Positions 19,138-29,485 are shown, numbered from the stretch's first letter. The stretch is 64,000 nucleotides of DNA from an uncultured Lachnospiraceae bacterium (GCA_947174015.1 CAMWHJ010000006.1:1-64000); one strand, 5' to 3'. A program made the numbers and translations. The notes: generated by a model from the letters alone, not told the origin.

Positions 19138-21729
19138 CTAAAACTTAATTACTATCTTTGTCACTAGCTGCGGCTTAGCCAATATGAGCTCTTCAAACTC
19201 TTTCTGCATATTTGCCGCCTTCTCTTCCAACGCAGACATCTCTTCATGAAATGCCTCTATCAGTTTTTGCTTTTGTTCTTCCAAAGTTTCTATCTGCTTT
19301 TTCAATGCAATTTTCTGTCTAAAATCACTTTCAGCCGCATATTTTTCTTTTATATCTTCAAGTTCTGATGTATCCTTGGTCTTTAGCAAATACTCTTCTT
19401 TTCTTAATTGCAACCAGTTACTCATTTTTTTCTGATTGGCAACTATCACCGTTCTTTTAGACTCGGCATACTTTTGTTGCATAAACTCATCAATCTTATC
19501 AATGTATGACAAAATTACTTGATTATCAGAAATACTCTCTTTTAAGATTTTCTCCTGCAATTTTTCACACAGAGTTCTGGCTAATAAATCAGTCACACCA
19601 TATATCTTTCCAGTTTCATCAACGATTTCAAATACTGCTTCTTCAATTGATGCCCTCACATACAAACCGCCTATCAGTAAATATCCATGCTTAATCCTAG
19701 GAATCTCCAAGTCTACATTGACCTCATAATACTTGGGATAGATAACTTTGTCTTTCTCGAATTTACTATTATTCCAATACTCATACTGCGAATCATATTC
19801 ACTTATTTCCTGTAGAATACTATTAAACTGTGATTTATGTTGTTCTTCTGTTTTATAGATGAAAATAGATTTCAATTCATCCATTTTCTTATTTCTTTTC
19901 TTCTCCAATTCTTTTTCCAAAGCTTTGAATTGCTTTGTAAAATCTGATGCAGTTTTACATTCCTGATATATGAGAGTAACACGTTTTTCAAAGTCAGCTC
20001 CACTTTCTAATAAACCAATAGCCTTATCAGACGCACCAAATACACCTTGAAATAATTCAAACTTTTCAGAGAGGATTTCATATACACGCTTGTCTGCAAC
20101 ATTTTGTGTATTCAACAAGTTAATAACCACAACATCATTTTTTTGTCCGTAACGATGACAACGGCCAATTCTCTGCTCAATTTTCTGTGGATTCCAAGGA
20201 AGGTCATAATTTACGATTGTGTTACAAAATTGAAGATTCAATCCTTCCGAACCAGAGTCTGTTACAAGAAGAATCTTATATTCATCTCTAAATGCTTCTA
20301 CAATCGCATTTTTTATCTCAACATTTCTGCTACCAACATACTTACCATAATTTTTAGCTTTCCATGCCTTATAAATCTGCTTTGTAACCTGATCATTCGT
20401 ACTGCCATTAAATTTTAGTATCTGACCTTCATAGCCGGCTCTTGATAACTCTTCGCACATATATTGCTGTGTTCTGATGGATTCCGTAAAGACAACTATT
20501 CTCTGCTTTATTCCCGCTTCTTCCTGAAAAGAAAATGCTTTTTCTACAGCCTGCTTTAATGCCGTCATCTTCGCATTCTTCTTTATACTTTCTGCTTTAT
20601 TGATAATTGCTGTTACTTCATCTATTTCATGTTGAATAAATTCGTTAACCTTTTCCCTTGTATATAGTTCATCCTGTTTACTATCATCATCTGTTTCTAT
20701 TTCATCGTCATCAAAAAAGCTAAAGAAAAAATCTATACTCTCGTCTGCCGATTCCATTCTAGTTGTTTCCTTTAAAACTTCAAGTCTTTCTTTTAGCACC
20801 TTAAAGGTTTCTGCAACAGCCATACTTGACGACGCAAGTAATTTCCTAATAACTGAGGTAATGAGCGTTCTATGCGAGTTTGGTAATGCATATAAAATTT
20901 CCTTTTTCAGATAATTATTTATCATCACATAAAGTTCTATCTCCATTGGAGATAATTCAAAATCAACAGTCATCTCTTTACGCTCTGAGAATTGAATGTA
21001 TTCTGCAACTTCTTTTCTTAACGTTCTTTGCACTACAGGTTCCAAACATGCTTTCAAGTCTTCATAATCCTCGCCATGTAAATACCGTTCTGAGAACACA
21101 GACTTACTATAAAAAATCTTGTCATCTATATAATGAACAAGTCCATAGATATCTAGCAATGTATTCTGCATTGGAGTAGCCGTTAATAAAATCTTAGGGA
21201 TTTTTTGGGTTAATTCATATAAAGAATTAGCCATCTTCGAACCATTCTTATGGACATTTCTAAGTCTATGAGCCTCATCGAATACACAAAAATCCCAATG
21301 TATTCTGGCAAATTCTTCTTTTCTCTTTGACGCAAAATGATATGACACGATAATAACTGCCTTTTTACTTTTTACCTTCGTCAAATAAGCATCCCAGTTC
21401 GAACTATCTACTATCAATGACTCTATATCAAATTTTTCTTCCAACTCAGCTTGCCATTGTTTGCGAAGGTTGGAAGGCATGATAAGTAAAATCTTATTTT
21501 TTCCACTGCACAACAAATATTTGGTTACCAAACCTGCTTCAATGGTTTTTCCAAGACCAACCTCATCGGCAAGTATGGCTCCACCAAGTTCTAATGAAGA
21601 TAACGCAAATGTAAATGCCTCAATTTGATGAGGATTAATATCAATATCTGCCATATGTAAACAGCTAAATGGATTGTTTTTCAATTCTTGTTGTTTTAAT
21701 TCTGCATATGTACTTTCAACAATACTCAT
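19138..21729 (-). CDS. drmD: SNF2-family helicase, DISARM DrmD
   Basis: ILADEVGLGKTIEAGL, FDEAHRLRNVHKNGSKM, IEQRIGRCHRYGQ. Confidence 0.8.
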   Translation of the reverse strand: MSIVESTYAELKQQELKNNPFSCLHMADIDINPHQIEAFTFALSSLELGGAILADEVGLGKTIEAGLVTKYLLCSGKNKILLIMPSNLRKQWQAELEEKFDIESLIVDSSNWDAYLTKVKSKKAVIIVSYHFASKRKEEFARIHWDFCVFDEAHRLRNVHKNGSKMANSLYELTQKIPKILLTATPMQNTLLDIYGLVHYIDDKIFYSKSVFSERYLHGEDYEDLKACLEPVVQRTLRKEVAEYIQFSERKEMTVDFELSPMEIELYVMINNYLKKEILYALPNSHRTLITSVIRKLLASSSMAVAETFKVLKERLEVLKETTRMESADESIDFFFSFFDDDEIETDDDSKQDELYTREKVNEFIQHEIDEVTAIINKAESIKKNAKMTALKQAVEKAFSFQEEAGIKQRIVVFTESIRTQQYMCEELSRAGYEGQILKFNGSTNDQVTKQIYKAWKAKNYGKYVGSRNVEIKNAIVEAFRDEYKILLVTDSGSEGLNLQFCNTIVNYDLPWNPQKIEQRIGRCHRYGQKNDVVVINLLNTQNVADKRVYEILSEKFELFQGVFGASDKAIGLLESGADFEKRVTLIYQECKTASDFTKQFKALEKELEKKRNKKMDELKSIFIYKTEEQHKSQFNSILQEISEYDSQYEYWNNSKFEKDKVIYPKYYEVNVDLEIPRIKHGYLLIGGLYVRASIEEAVFEIVDETGKIYGVTDLLARTLCEKLQEKILKESISDNQVILSYIDKIDEFMQQKYAESKRTVIVANQKKMSNWLQLRKEEYLLKTKDTSELEDIKEKYAAESDFRQKIALKKQIETLEEQKQKLIEAFHEEMSALEEKAANMQKEFEELILAKPQLVTKIVIKF

Positions 21730-21746
21730 TTGCGTACCTCCCTTCC

Positions 21747-23018
21747 TTATTTTGTTAATTGTTCTTTGATTTTATCTGCTATAATTTTTGCCATCATCGG
21801 CGGAACTGCATTTCCAACCTGAACAAACTGCGAAGTTCTTGGCCCCTCAAAATAATAACTATCTGGGAATGATTGTATCCTTGCTGCTTCCCTTACGGTA
21901 ATTGATCTATGCTGGTCAATATCCGGATGAATAAAATAATGTCCATCTTTTGATAAATGAGCTAGAATTGTATGGCAATAACTCATGTCTCCTTCAACCA
22001 CCTTAAATCTGTCTATAAAAGAAGTTCTATTTCTATGTGTTTTTAAATTATCTGGCAAATCATCATATTTCAATCTTTGATGCTGACTATTATTAAACCA
22101 CAAATCAATTGTTCTTTTGTAAATTTCAATATCCTGAGCAGTATGTGGTCTTGCGACATGTCCAGTTAGCACATCCAATTTCGTTCTAATATCATTATCC
22201 TTGACATACTTCCTTAACTTACGCATATCACACATCGTATGATTATCTGCCGATTCTCCTGGAACTAATACCGGCAAATCTTTCAGTAAATCCCATACTT
22301 CTGCACTACTATGAATAGTATCAAATGTAGGATACTCATATCCAGTACCTTTCAGCCATCCAACAATTATTACTCTTTTTCTACTTTGTAACACCCCAAA
22401 ATCATGAGCGTTCAATTCGTGGTAATCTATTTCATATCCTACCTTACGCATATACTTTTGAAGGTTTTTGAATGCTTGTCCTCCACGAGCCGTTTTTATA
22501 CCCGCTACATTTTCAAATACAAACATCCTCGGCTTATATTTATTCAAAAATTTAACATACAATTTGTATAGTTCATTTCTTGGATCGTTTTCCATTGGAA
22601 CAATCATATGACTGCTCTGAGCTCTCCCTACCAATGAATACGCTTGACATGGGGGACCTCCTATTATCACATCAACTTGTTCAATACCTTTTTCAGTTTT
22701 TATGATATCAATGGTATTAAAAATTCCCTTTACTGTGTATTCCGACATTTCTTTATTAATTACCGTCTTTAGCTCTTCTTCTGGTATCATTTCCAAAAGC
22801 TGTTCACGAGATATTACATTTTTCTCATATTGATAATAACTCTCAAGATCGTTATTTTCCTTTAAGTAATAATAAGCAATTCTAGTTTCTATTGTTTGCG
22901 CTGCGTATTCATTCATCTCCACATGCGCAATTGGTCTATAACCACTTTGTATAAAACCTTCGGATAGTCCGCCGGCACCAGCAAAGAGGTCAATATAGCT
23001 TAAACCGTTATCATTCAT
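21747..23018 (-). CDS. drmMII: C5-cytosine DNA methyltransferase (DrmMII-like)
   Basis: DLFAGAGGLSEGF, IGGPPCQAYSLVG, FENVAGI, QVGNAVPPMMAK. Confidence 0.85.
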   Translation of the reverse strand: MNDNGLSYIDLFAGAGGLSEGFIQSGYRPIAHVEMNEYAAQTIETRIAYYYLKENNDLESYYQYEKNVISREQLLEMIPEEELKTVINKEMSEYTVKGIFNTIDIIKTEKGIEQVDVIIGGPPCQAYSLVGRAQSSHMIVPMENDPRNELYKLYVKFLNKYKPRMFVFENVAGIKTARGGQAFKNLQKYMRKVGYEIDYHELNAHDFGVLQSRKRVIIVGWLKGTGYEYPTFDTIHSSAEVWDLLKDLPVLVPGESADNHTMCDMRKLRKYVKDNDIRTKLDVLTGHVARPHTAQDIEIYKRTIDLWFNNSQHQRLKYDDLPDNLKTHRNRTSFIDRFKVVEGDMSYCHTILAHLSKDGHYFIHPDIDQHRSITVREAARIQSFPDSYYFEGPRTSQFVQVGNAVPPMMAKIIADKIKEQLTK

Positions 23019-23065
23019 GGTTATCCTACCTTATCATCTCATATTTGGTGTCCAGTTTTACGGAC

Positions 23066-23338
23066 TCACAGTTTAGTTTCATTATGGATTTTTTTCTTTA
23101 CTTCATCCAACTCTGTAAATTCCATAATGTCACCTATATTGCATTCTAATTCTGCACAGATTTTTTCTAAAATTGGCATTGCCACCATTTCTTCATTTGT
23201 CATTTTCGCCATGGTACTACTGCTAATTTTTACAGACTTGCACAATTCACTTTTATTTATTTTTTTATCAATCATTAATTTCCATAAATTGTTGTACGAT
23301 ACTGCCATAATTTCCTCCATACTAAGATCAAAATACAA
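23066..23338 (-). CDS. XRE-type HTH regulator, candidate controller of the DISARM-like operon
   Basis: NNLWKLMIDKKINKSELCKSVKISSSTMAKM..., first gene before the MTase; true start may be the internal MAVSYNN. Confidence 0.75.
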   Translation of the reverse strand: MYFDLSMEEIMAVSYNNLWKLMIDKKINKSELCKSVKISSSTMAKMTNEEMVAMPILEKICAELECNIGDIMEFTELDEVKKKIHNETKL

Positions 23339-23698
23339 TCACCCTATTTTATTTCATTATAACCTTAATGTTATGATTTGTAAAACTTTTTATTCGATTT
23401 CTCAAATACTTATTACGATTTATTATACTTATTTTCACGAAAAAGATATGTACATGATTTCTTAACTAAAAATCAGAAAAAAAACAATTTATATGCTCAG
23501 TGTCACAGTCTCCACCATAGTACCAAAATCACTAACCATATTAGGTGTTCCTATATTACTCTACCTTCTTCTCCCAAAATCAAACATCCTAAGGCAATCT
23601 TACAAATTAACAGACTCCTTCACCAAAATGCTTTTGTATAAAAATTATACCATTCTACCCTTTAAGTCTCAACAAATTTTACTGATTTTCTACATATC

Positions 23699-24169
23699 CT
23701 ACATATAAAGATTTTTTACAACCTCTTCCTCCACCCTCGCTTTAATCCCATTCACCCTCCGCACCCATTCCATCGGATTCTCTTTCTTTAACTGCTCCGT
23801 CACACCCTCTTTTTCCATAATCCGCTTTGCCGCCAGTTCCACTTCCCTGTGGCACTCCTCATCCACATCATGCAGATACTGATTCCATATACCGTCCATA
23901 AGCATTTTCAGATACTCATGTCTCCGATACTTCATCAGATACTCCCCACGCATGATACCGTACTTTCCTATCACATAATCTGCTTTCTGTTCCAGACTTA
24001 GCTGTGGATAATAACAGCCATCCTCCGCTAAATGATATGTAATTCCATTCTCTACAATAATTTCTGCCAACTTACCTTTTTCCATAACAATCTCCTTTCT
24101 GCTGGGTGCAACGCACCCAGACTTACACTTATTCACGATTCCCAAAATCTTTTCTCCCCCAATCTCCAC
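23699..24169 (-). CDS. TnpV-family transposon protein
   Basis: ITYHLAEDGCYYPQLSL...IGKYGIMRGEYLMKYRRHEYLKMLMDG. Confidence 0.7.
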   Translation of the reverse strand: MEIGGEKILGIVNKCKSGCVAPSRKEIVMEKGKLAEIIVENGITYHLAEDGCYYPQLSLEQKADYVIGKYGIMRGEYLMKYRRHEYLKMLMDGIWNQYLHDVDEECHREVELAAKRIMEKEGVTEQLKKENPMEWVRRVNGIKARVEEEVVKNLYM

Positions 24170-24235
24170 GTTGCTTCCTTCTTACTACCTACTGCACAAA
24201 GGCAACCATAAAAATCAAATCGTGCCTTTTCTAAA

Positions 24236-25513
24236 TCAGCACAATCCCCTGTATTTCTTACATCCCCACACATACCAGCCTATCAGTACCAACAAAATAT
24301 CCATCAACAGCCACATTCCAAACAGATTGATAGAAACAAGCTCTTTCACATAATCTCCAAAATACACCAGTGCTGCCAAAATGACCACTGCTACAGAACA
24401 ATTCCATACATCAATCCCTTTACAAATTTCTTCACCGTATATTCCCCAAAACTTATATATCCCAAATCCGATCAAGACTGCTGGCATTATCCATAGCAGT
24501 ACCACCATAATCCATTTCAGAATAACCGCTGCCACATTATTCGGAACATTCTCTGTTACCTCTGCTGTTGATAAAATGACAGAGTGCATATGAACTGCAA
24601 ACACCTGAATTACTTTTCCAAATCCTCTAAAGAATCCAATGACATCCTCGCAAAATACACTCTGCCGGATAACAGACACTACCGTTGTCACAAAGCATAT
24701 CATGGTCAGCATTCCCACATATCCCTGCATTGCTGTCTTTTTTGTCTGATACCAAATCTGTAACTGTCTGCGAGTATCTTCTGTCAGCCGTTTCGCTTTC
24801 TGATTGGTCAACTTCTGAACCACAGACTGCACATCTAACGCCGTCTGCTTTTCCCGTTCCGCATCCTCAATCAGTCGGTCAAGCTCCTGCTCTTTCCGAT
24901 GATACTCCGATTTAACGTGAGCGACCTCTTTCTCCGCCTCCTCTCTGGTTTCTCTCTCGCTTGTTTGCAGCTCCTCGTTTTGCTTTTTCAACTTTTCGTT
25001 TTCTTTCAGTACCAAGTCTGCACCGTTCAGCTTCACGATTTTGTCGCTGAGATTCTGAATCTCGGACTTGAGTCTGGATATCTGTGAGGAATAACTCTGT
25101 TCCGTCTGGTTCAAGTTTAGCTCTGCTTTTTCGGCTTTCTTCTTCCATTTCTGAGCCAGATTCTGTGCCTGCAAGATCTGCGAATCTTTCTCGGATAGCC
25201 TGCTCTCGTGCTGTTCTCTCAGATTGCTTTCCGTCTCTGCCATATCTATTCTGACCTGCTCCAGATTGCTTCTCAACTCCGATATTTTCCTGCCCTGTTC
25301 TCTGATATCCGATACCTGTTGACGGATTATCTTCTCCTGTTCGCTGATAGTATTCTTCTGTGTACGAATTGTCTCGGACTGCTCCGCTAGCAGCATCCTG
25401 TACTTCTCGGTAGTACCGCTCCAATTCTGCGTTCTCTTGCTCCCGTCTGTCTGCAAGCTCTCGTTCATATTGGGCGGTTTCTTCTCTAACTGCCGCCTGT
25501 CTCTCAAATTCAT
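24236..25513 (-). CDS. Coiled-coil plus C-terminal TM protein (DUF6040-like); start may be ~25396
   Basis: Long heptad-rich region followed by several hydrophobic segments; overlaps relaxase tail in another frame. Confidence 0.6.
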   Translation of the reverse strand: MNLRDRRQLEKKPPNMNESLQTDGSKRTQNWSGTTEKYRMLLAEQSETIRTQKNTISEQEKIIRQQVSDIREQGRKISELRSNLEQVRIDMAETESNLREQHESRLSEKDSQILQAQNLAQKWKKKAEKAELNLNQTEQSYSSQISRLKSEIQNLSDKIVKLNGADLVLKENEKLKKQNEELQTSERETREEAEKEVAHVKSEYHRKEQELDRLIEDAEREKQTALDVQSVVQKLTNQKAKRLTEDTRRQLQIWYQTKKTAMQGYVGMLTMICFVTTVVSVIRQSVFCEDVIGFFRGFGKVIQVFAVHMHSVILSTAEVTENVPNNVAAVILKWIMVVLLWIMPAVLIGFGIYKFWGIYGEEICKGIDVWNCSVAVVILAALVYFGDYVKELVSINLFGMWLLMDILLVLIGWYVWGCKKYRGLC

Positions 25514-26308
25514 CTGTCAACGCCTCCTTTGATATATCAAGATGAAATGTCTTGGAAAGATTGCTGTCACGCACTTTCTTCCCCTCTGCATTTTGAAAAG
25601 TGATGTGCTTCCTGCTGTCCTTCCATATCACATTCCAGCCCCTCTCTGCCATATGCTGAATAAATTCCTCTCTGTTGCAGCTCATCTCCAATGCATCCAG
25701 ACAGGCAATCCCACAGTCTGCCACAAAACTATTCTTGGATTCGTTTTGCATTAAATAATACTTGTCTTTACTCCATGCACTGACAGTCCCCTGCTCCAAT
25801 TCATTTCCATGAAAGTCCCTGCCTTTCTGTGCCACACTAAATCCCCGTTCCACGCACATCTGATTGGTAAAATCCTTCATACGCTGCAAATCTTTCTTGG
25901 TGTTATGCAGCTTGTGACCATCCATGAAACTGACGGAATTGGTTACAATGTGGCAATGCACATGATTTCGGTCTATATGCACACTTACCAGACTTTGAAA
26001 TCCGGCAAACCATTGTTCCGCAAATTCCTTTCCAAACTCCAGTGCCTGCTTCGGTGTGATCGGTTCGTCTTCATGCCACGAAATAATGTTGTGGGCATAC
26101 ATCCTGCCGGAGTCCTTGCCCCAAATCCGTTTTTCTTCCAAAAAAGACTGATATATTTTGTCATAAGTGATAATAACATCCGCTCATAAGGACCGATAAC
26201 CTCTACCAGCTCTCCTCTGGTCTTATCCACCCTCGTCACATATTCGATACAGTTCCGCATGGCTCCATGACTTTTTGTAGACTTATTGATTGTCTTATTA
26301 ATCGCCAA
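24912..26308 (-). pseudogene. MobA/MobL-type relaxase, interrupted by a frameshift near 26185
   Basis: N-terminal MAINKTINKSTKSHGAMRNCIEYVTR...VIGPYER in one frame; FLEEKRIWGKDSGRMYAHNIISWHEDE...VHIDRNHVHCHIVTNSV in another. Confidence 0.8.
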
Positions 26309-26664
26309 GTGACATCACACTCCTTTCGGAACAACTGAAGCTCTTGGTTCAACTGTTCCAGTTGTGACTGCTGCGGTATTTGTCCGTAACCGTTTGCCAC
26401 ATGTGCCATTTGGTTAATATTAGTTGCCATGCCCCTAAGCTGTCTGTTGATGTCGGCAAACTGTCCGTTTAACTTCTGTAGTTCTTTTACTTCCTCCCTG
26501 CCGGAAACCTTTGCCCCCAGCACTGCATTAATAATAAAAGACTGCTGTGTCTGACCGGATTCTGCCACTCTCATAGTAAGAACTGCATACTCATCCTCCG
26601 TCATACGCACTGATACATTTTTGTTTCTTCTACGCATAAAAATCCTCCCTCTGAAATCTTTCAA
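26236..26664 (-). CDS. mobC: MobC-like relaxosome accessory protein
   Basis: RRRNKNVSVRMTEDEYAVLTMRVAESGQTQQSFIINAVLG...LNQELQLFRKECDVTWR, upstream of relaxase. Confidence 0.7.
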   Translation of the reverse strand: MKDFRGRIFMRRRNKNVSVRMTEDEYAVLTMRVAESGQTQQSFIINAVLGAKVSGREEVKELQKLNGQFADINRQLRGMATNINQMAHVANGYGQIPQQSQLEQLNQELQLFRKECDVTWRLIRQSISLQKVMEPCGTVSNM

Positions 26665-26942
26665 GTGATACTGAATTGTTGCCTTCTGTTAGCTTATTTT
26701 GAAAAACATAATCAACATTTTTACATGAATAATTTTTCTGTTGATAAAATGCCAGTAGCCATTCTTCCTTAAAACCAGCATATGTTTAACAATCTTCTCT
26801 CTAATTGAATACTGACTGAAAACAGATATCCTGGCATTTTTCAAAGTGACCTATCTGTGGCATAAAACACATGGGCTACAAAATGCTTGGGGAAACATCT
26901 GCTTACGCAAACCAAAATGCGATGGATACATTCCCCAGCGAA

Positions 26943-27347
26943 TCCGAAAATAGAACGTAGAAACTTCCAGTGGATGTTTCGCAGTTTCTTTTTTCGGAGA
27001 GCTAACCAAGGGTTCAAAGGGAGTGGAACTCCCTTGCAAGTTTAGGATGTGCCCGAACAGGGTGCATCCGGTGCAAAATGGCATGCCATTTTGCGAAACT
27101 TGCCTATCATCCCCACCACGATTACGGCGATTTTGGAGGGGTGTGGATGCGGAGAAAGCAGCCTCTGCAAGAGCGTTGCTTTTTCTGCATCCGTCCCCGA
27201 AAAAATCTTCAGAAACCTCCAAGGGGATGATAGTGGTTTTGTGATTTTCCGTAGGGAATGGGGGATTGGAAAACAATACTCTGTTTCAGAGGATTGTTTT
27301 CTGCTCGTCCATTGCCGGAGAAAAATCACTCGGCTGCAGAGCAGCCG
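26943..27347. other. Candidate oriT/structured region dense in inverted repeats
   Basis: TCCGAAAA..TTTTCGGA; AAGGGAGT..ACTCCCTT; 22-bp palindrome GCAAAATGGCATGCCATTTTGC; 130-bp nested hairpin; CGGCTGC AGA GCAGCCG. Confidence 0.45.
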
Positions 27348-27530
27348 ACCTGATCCTGCCACATTCGTCGGAAATATAAATCATAATTCCCGTAAAAATA
27401 CTATCTACACCTTTTTAACACACCGCCATTTTGTTTTACCATTTGTTAAACACAAATACCACTTTATTTCTACTGTTTTACAGACTGTGCAACATTGTCT
27501 AACACTCTGTAAAACAAAAATAAAATCTTC

Positions 27531-28046
27531 TTACAATCCAGACAGATAGGCAAGGGCTTCTTCCGGCAGAACGTCCTCCTCAGTATTTTCCAAACTTGTC
27601 CCCTGTTCCGTTTTGCCATCCTGTTCTCCTATACTCTCCTTAAAAATACTGGTGAAATTGTTATCAACGGATTTGCCATACTCTTCACTTCTACCAGCAG
27701 TAACTTTCCCACCATCAACCACACGCATCACTGCCTCTGCCACCATAACCGCCAGTCTTTTGTCATGTTCCACCAGTTTATCCAGAAACACTTCGCTCTG
27801 TTTTTCTGCCAATTCTTTCAGATAACTCTGCATTTCCTGTCGGTTCTGCTCCTGCAATTCCAGTTCGCTTTCCTGCCTGTGGTAATGCCTGAGAGCTGCT
27901 TTCACATAAGCACCGGAACTTCCGTAAATATCATTCTCCCTTCCCCGTCCATGCTTCATAATGGCATGGTACAATTCCCGTTCCTCTTCTTTCGCAATAT
28001 TCAGCCGAAAAGCAACCGTTTTCTGTACTTCCTTTTTTCCTGCCAT
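27531..28046 (-). CDS. ParR-like DNA-binding partner of ParM
   Basis: Directly downstream of the ParM-like gene; basic N-terminal DNA-binding-like region. Confidence 0.45.
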   Translation of the reverse strand: MAGKKEVQKTVAFRLNIAKEEERELYHAIMKHGRGRENDIYGSSGAYVKAALRHYHRQESELELQEQNRQEMQSYLKELAEKQSEVFLDKLVEHDKRLAVMVAEAVMRVVDGGKVTAGRSEEYGKSVDNNFTSIFKESIGEQDGKTEQGTSLENTEEDVLPEEALAYLSGL

Positions 28047-28172
28047 CCATCTGCTCCCTTCTTCCCATGATTACAGATAAAAAGAATATCTCTCTCGTTT
28101 GATTCATTCCGCATCTGACAGCTTTATGGAAAATCTACTTTCCCATAAAGCCGACCAAATACCTTGACAACA

Positions 28173-29087
28173 TCACAACTTACATTTCTGTCTCGCCAGA
28201 TACTCATCCCCTTTGGCATTTGCCCTAATATCCTCCAGATAATGCACATGATTTCCCCGTATTGTTCCATAGCGTTTCATTACCATTGCACCACCCCCAG
28301 CATACACAACAGGCATCATCTCCAAATCAAATCCCAACTCTGACAGCTTCGCTTCAATCCTTTTTGCAAAATTCCGCAGTCCATCTCTTATAACTGACTT
28401 GCAATCTTCCGGTATCATGGCATCTCCATCCACAAGCATCTGACGGATGATATCTTCGTTTACTTTCTTATTACAAATCTGGTATACATTACTTTTAATC
28501 CCTTCCATGCACTGAATCAATGCCTCCGGGATGCTGGTGCTTTCCCGTTCCACTGGCACATATTTCTGAACATGGATCACATCAACCGTCTTGCTCCCAA
28601 TATCAACAATCAGGCTCTCTGCACCATACAGCCGCATCCTGTCTGCAATGGCAGCGTAACACTGCGGAAATACCATCACATCTTTAATGCAAATTCGGTA
28701 ATCCTTTCCACTGTACCGAAAACAGAGCTCCCCTTTTCGGAACAGATAATCACGAAACCCCTGTTTCTCCTGTCCGAACCGGCTGAACGGAAGCCCCACC
28801 GCCAAAATAACATCCGCACTTTGTTTGTGGTACACATCCAGTTCCTTTGCCACTCCTGCCAGAGTCAGCAGAAAATAACTCTCGTCCTCTGTTTTGGTTT
28901 TCATCATGGGCAATCTGCCCTCTCCCACTTTATAGTTTTTCCCATTGTAAACAAGGGTATTGTTGAATAGGGTTGCCTCCCCGCCCAACTGTTCCACTCC
29001 ATTGTCAAAGATTGCATGAGTGCCTTTCATGGTAGAGAAACCATGATCCAGACCGCAAAGTAATACATTCTTCTCGTTAAAATACAT
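28173..29087 (-). CDS. ParM/StbA-family actin-like protein
   Basis: LLCGLDHGFSTMKGTHAIFDN, ESLIVDIGSKTVDVIHV, PVVYAGGGAMVMKR. Confidence 0.8.
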   Translation of the reverse strand: MYFNEKNVLLCGLDHGFSTMKGTHAIFDNGVEQLGGEATLFNNTLVYNGKNYKVGEGRLPMMKTKTEDESYFLLTLAGVAKELDVYHKQSADVILAVGLPFSRFGQEKQGFRDYLFRKGELCFRYSGKDYRICIKDVMVFPQCYAAIADRMRLYGAESLIVDIGSKTVDVIHVQKYVPVERESTSIPEALIQCMEGIKSNVYQICNKKVNEDIIRQMLVDGDAMIPEDCKSVIRDGLRNFAKRIEAKLSELGFDLEMMPVVYAGGGAMVMKRYGTIRGNHVHYLEDIRANAKGDEYLARQKCKL

Positions 29088-29107
29088 AAGTACCTCTCTT
29101 TCCGTAG

Positions 29108-29470
29108 CTACTTTTTGCCACTATCCAAACCATCCAGCATTTCCAGTATCATTCGGAGAGACTCCAATATTTCCACATCCAGCTCCTCCGTCCTCTCCAC
29201 TTCCTGTAAATGCTTATCTATCAGCAACATCTTTCTCTTGATTTCCTCAAATGTCCGTATGTTCCCAAAAGTGCTTATCTTCTGGTGCATACAACTTTTA
29301 ATGAAAAAATCTGCTTTGCCCAGACCAGACAATGCAATCCGGTCATCAATGAGCTTCTTTTCCTCCGGTGACACTCTGAAATTCATAATGACACTCCGTT
29401 TCCGCTTCTTTGATTTCGGTTTGGGTGTCACATTGGTAATCAGATTATCCCTGCGGTAAATCTTTGCCAT
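29108..29470 (-). CDS. RHH/MobC-like small DNA-binding protein
   Basis: RSVIMNFRVSPEEKKLIDDRIALSGLGKADFFIKS. Confidence 0.6.
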   Translation of the reverse strand: MAKIYRRDNLITNVTPKPKSKKRKRSVIMNFRVSPEEKKLIDDRIALSGLGKADFFIKSCMHQKISTFGNIRTFEEIKRKMLLIDKHLQEVERTEELDVEILESLRMILEMLDGLDSGKK

Positions 29471-29485
29471 ACACGTCCTCCTTTC

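Noticed and set aside
26851-27549. Overlapping ORFs on both strands (both encode QNGMPFC or similar)
   Set aside because: Artifact of the palindrome and nested inverted repeats; no RBS-supported or family-like protein.
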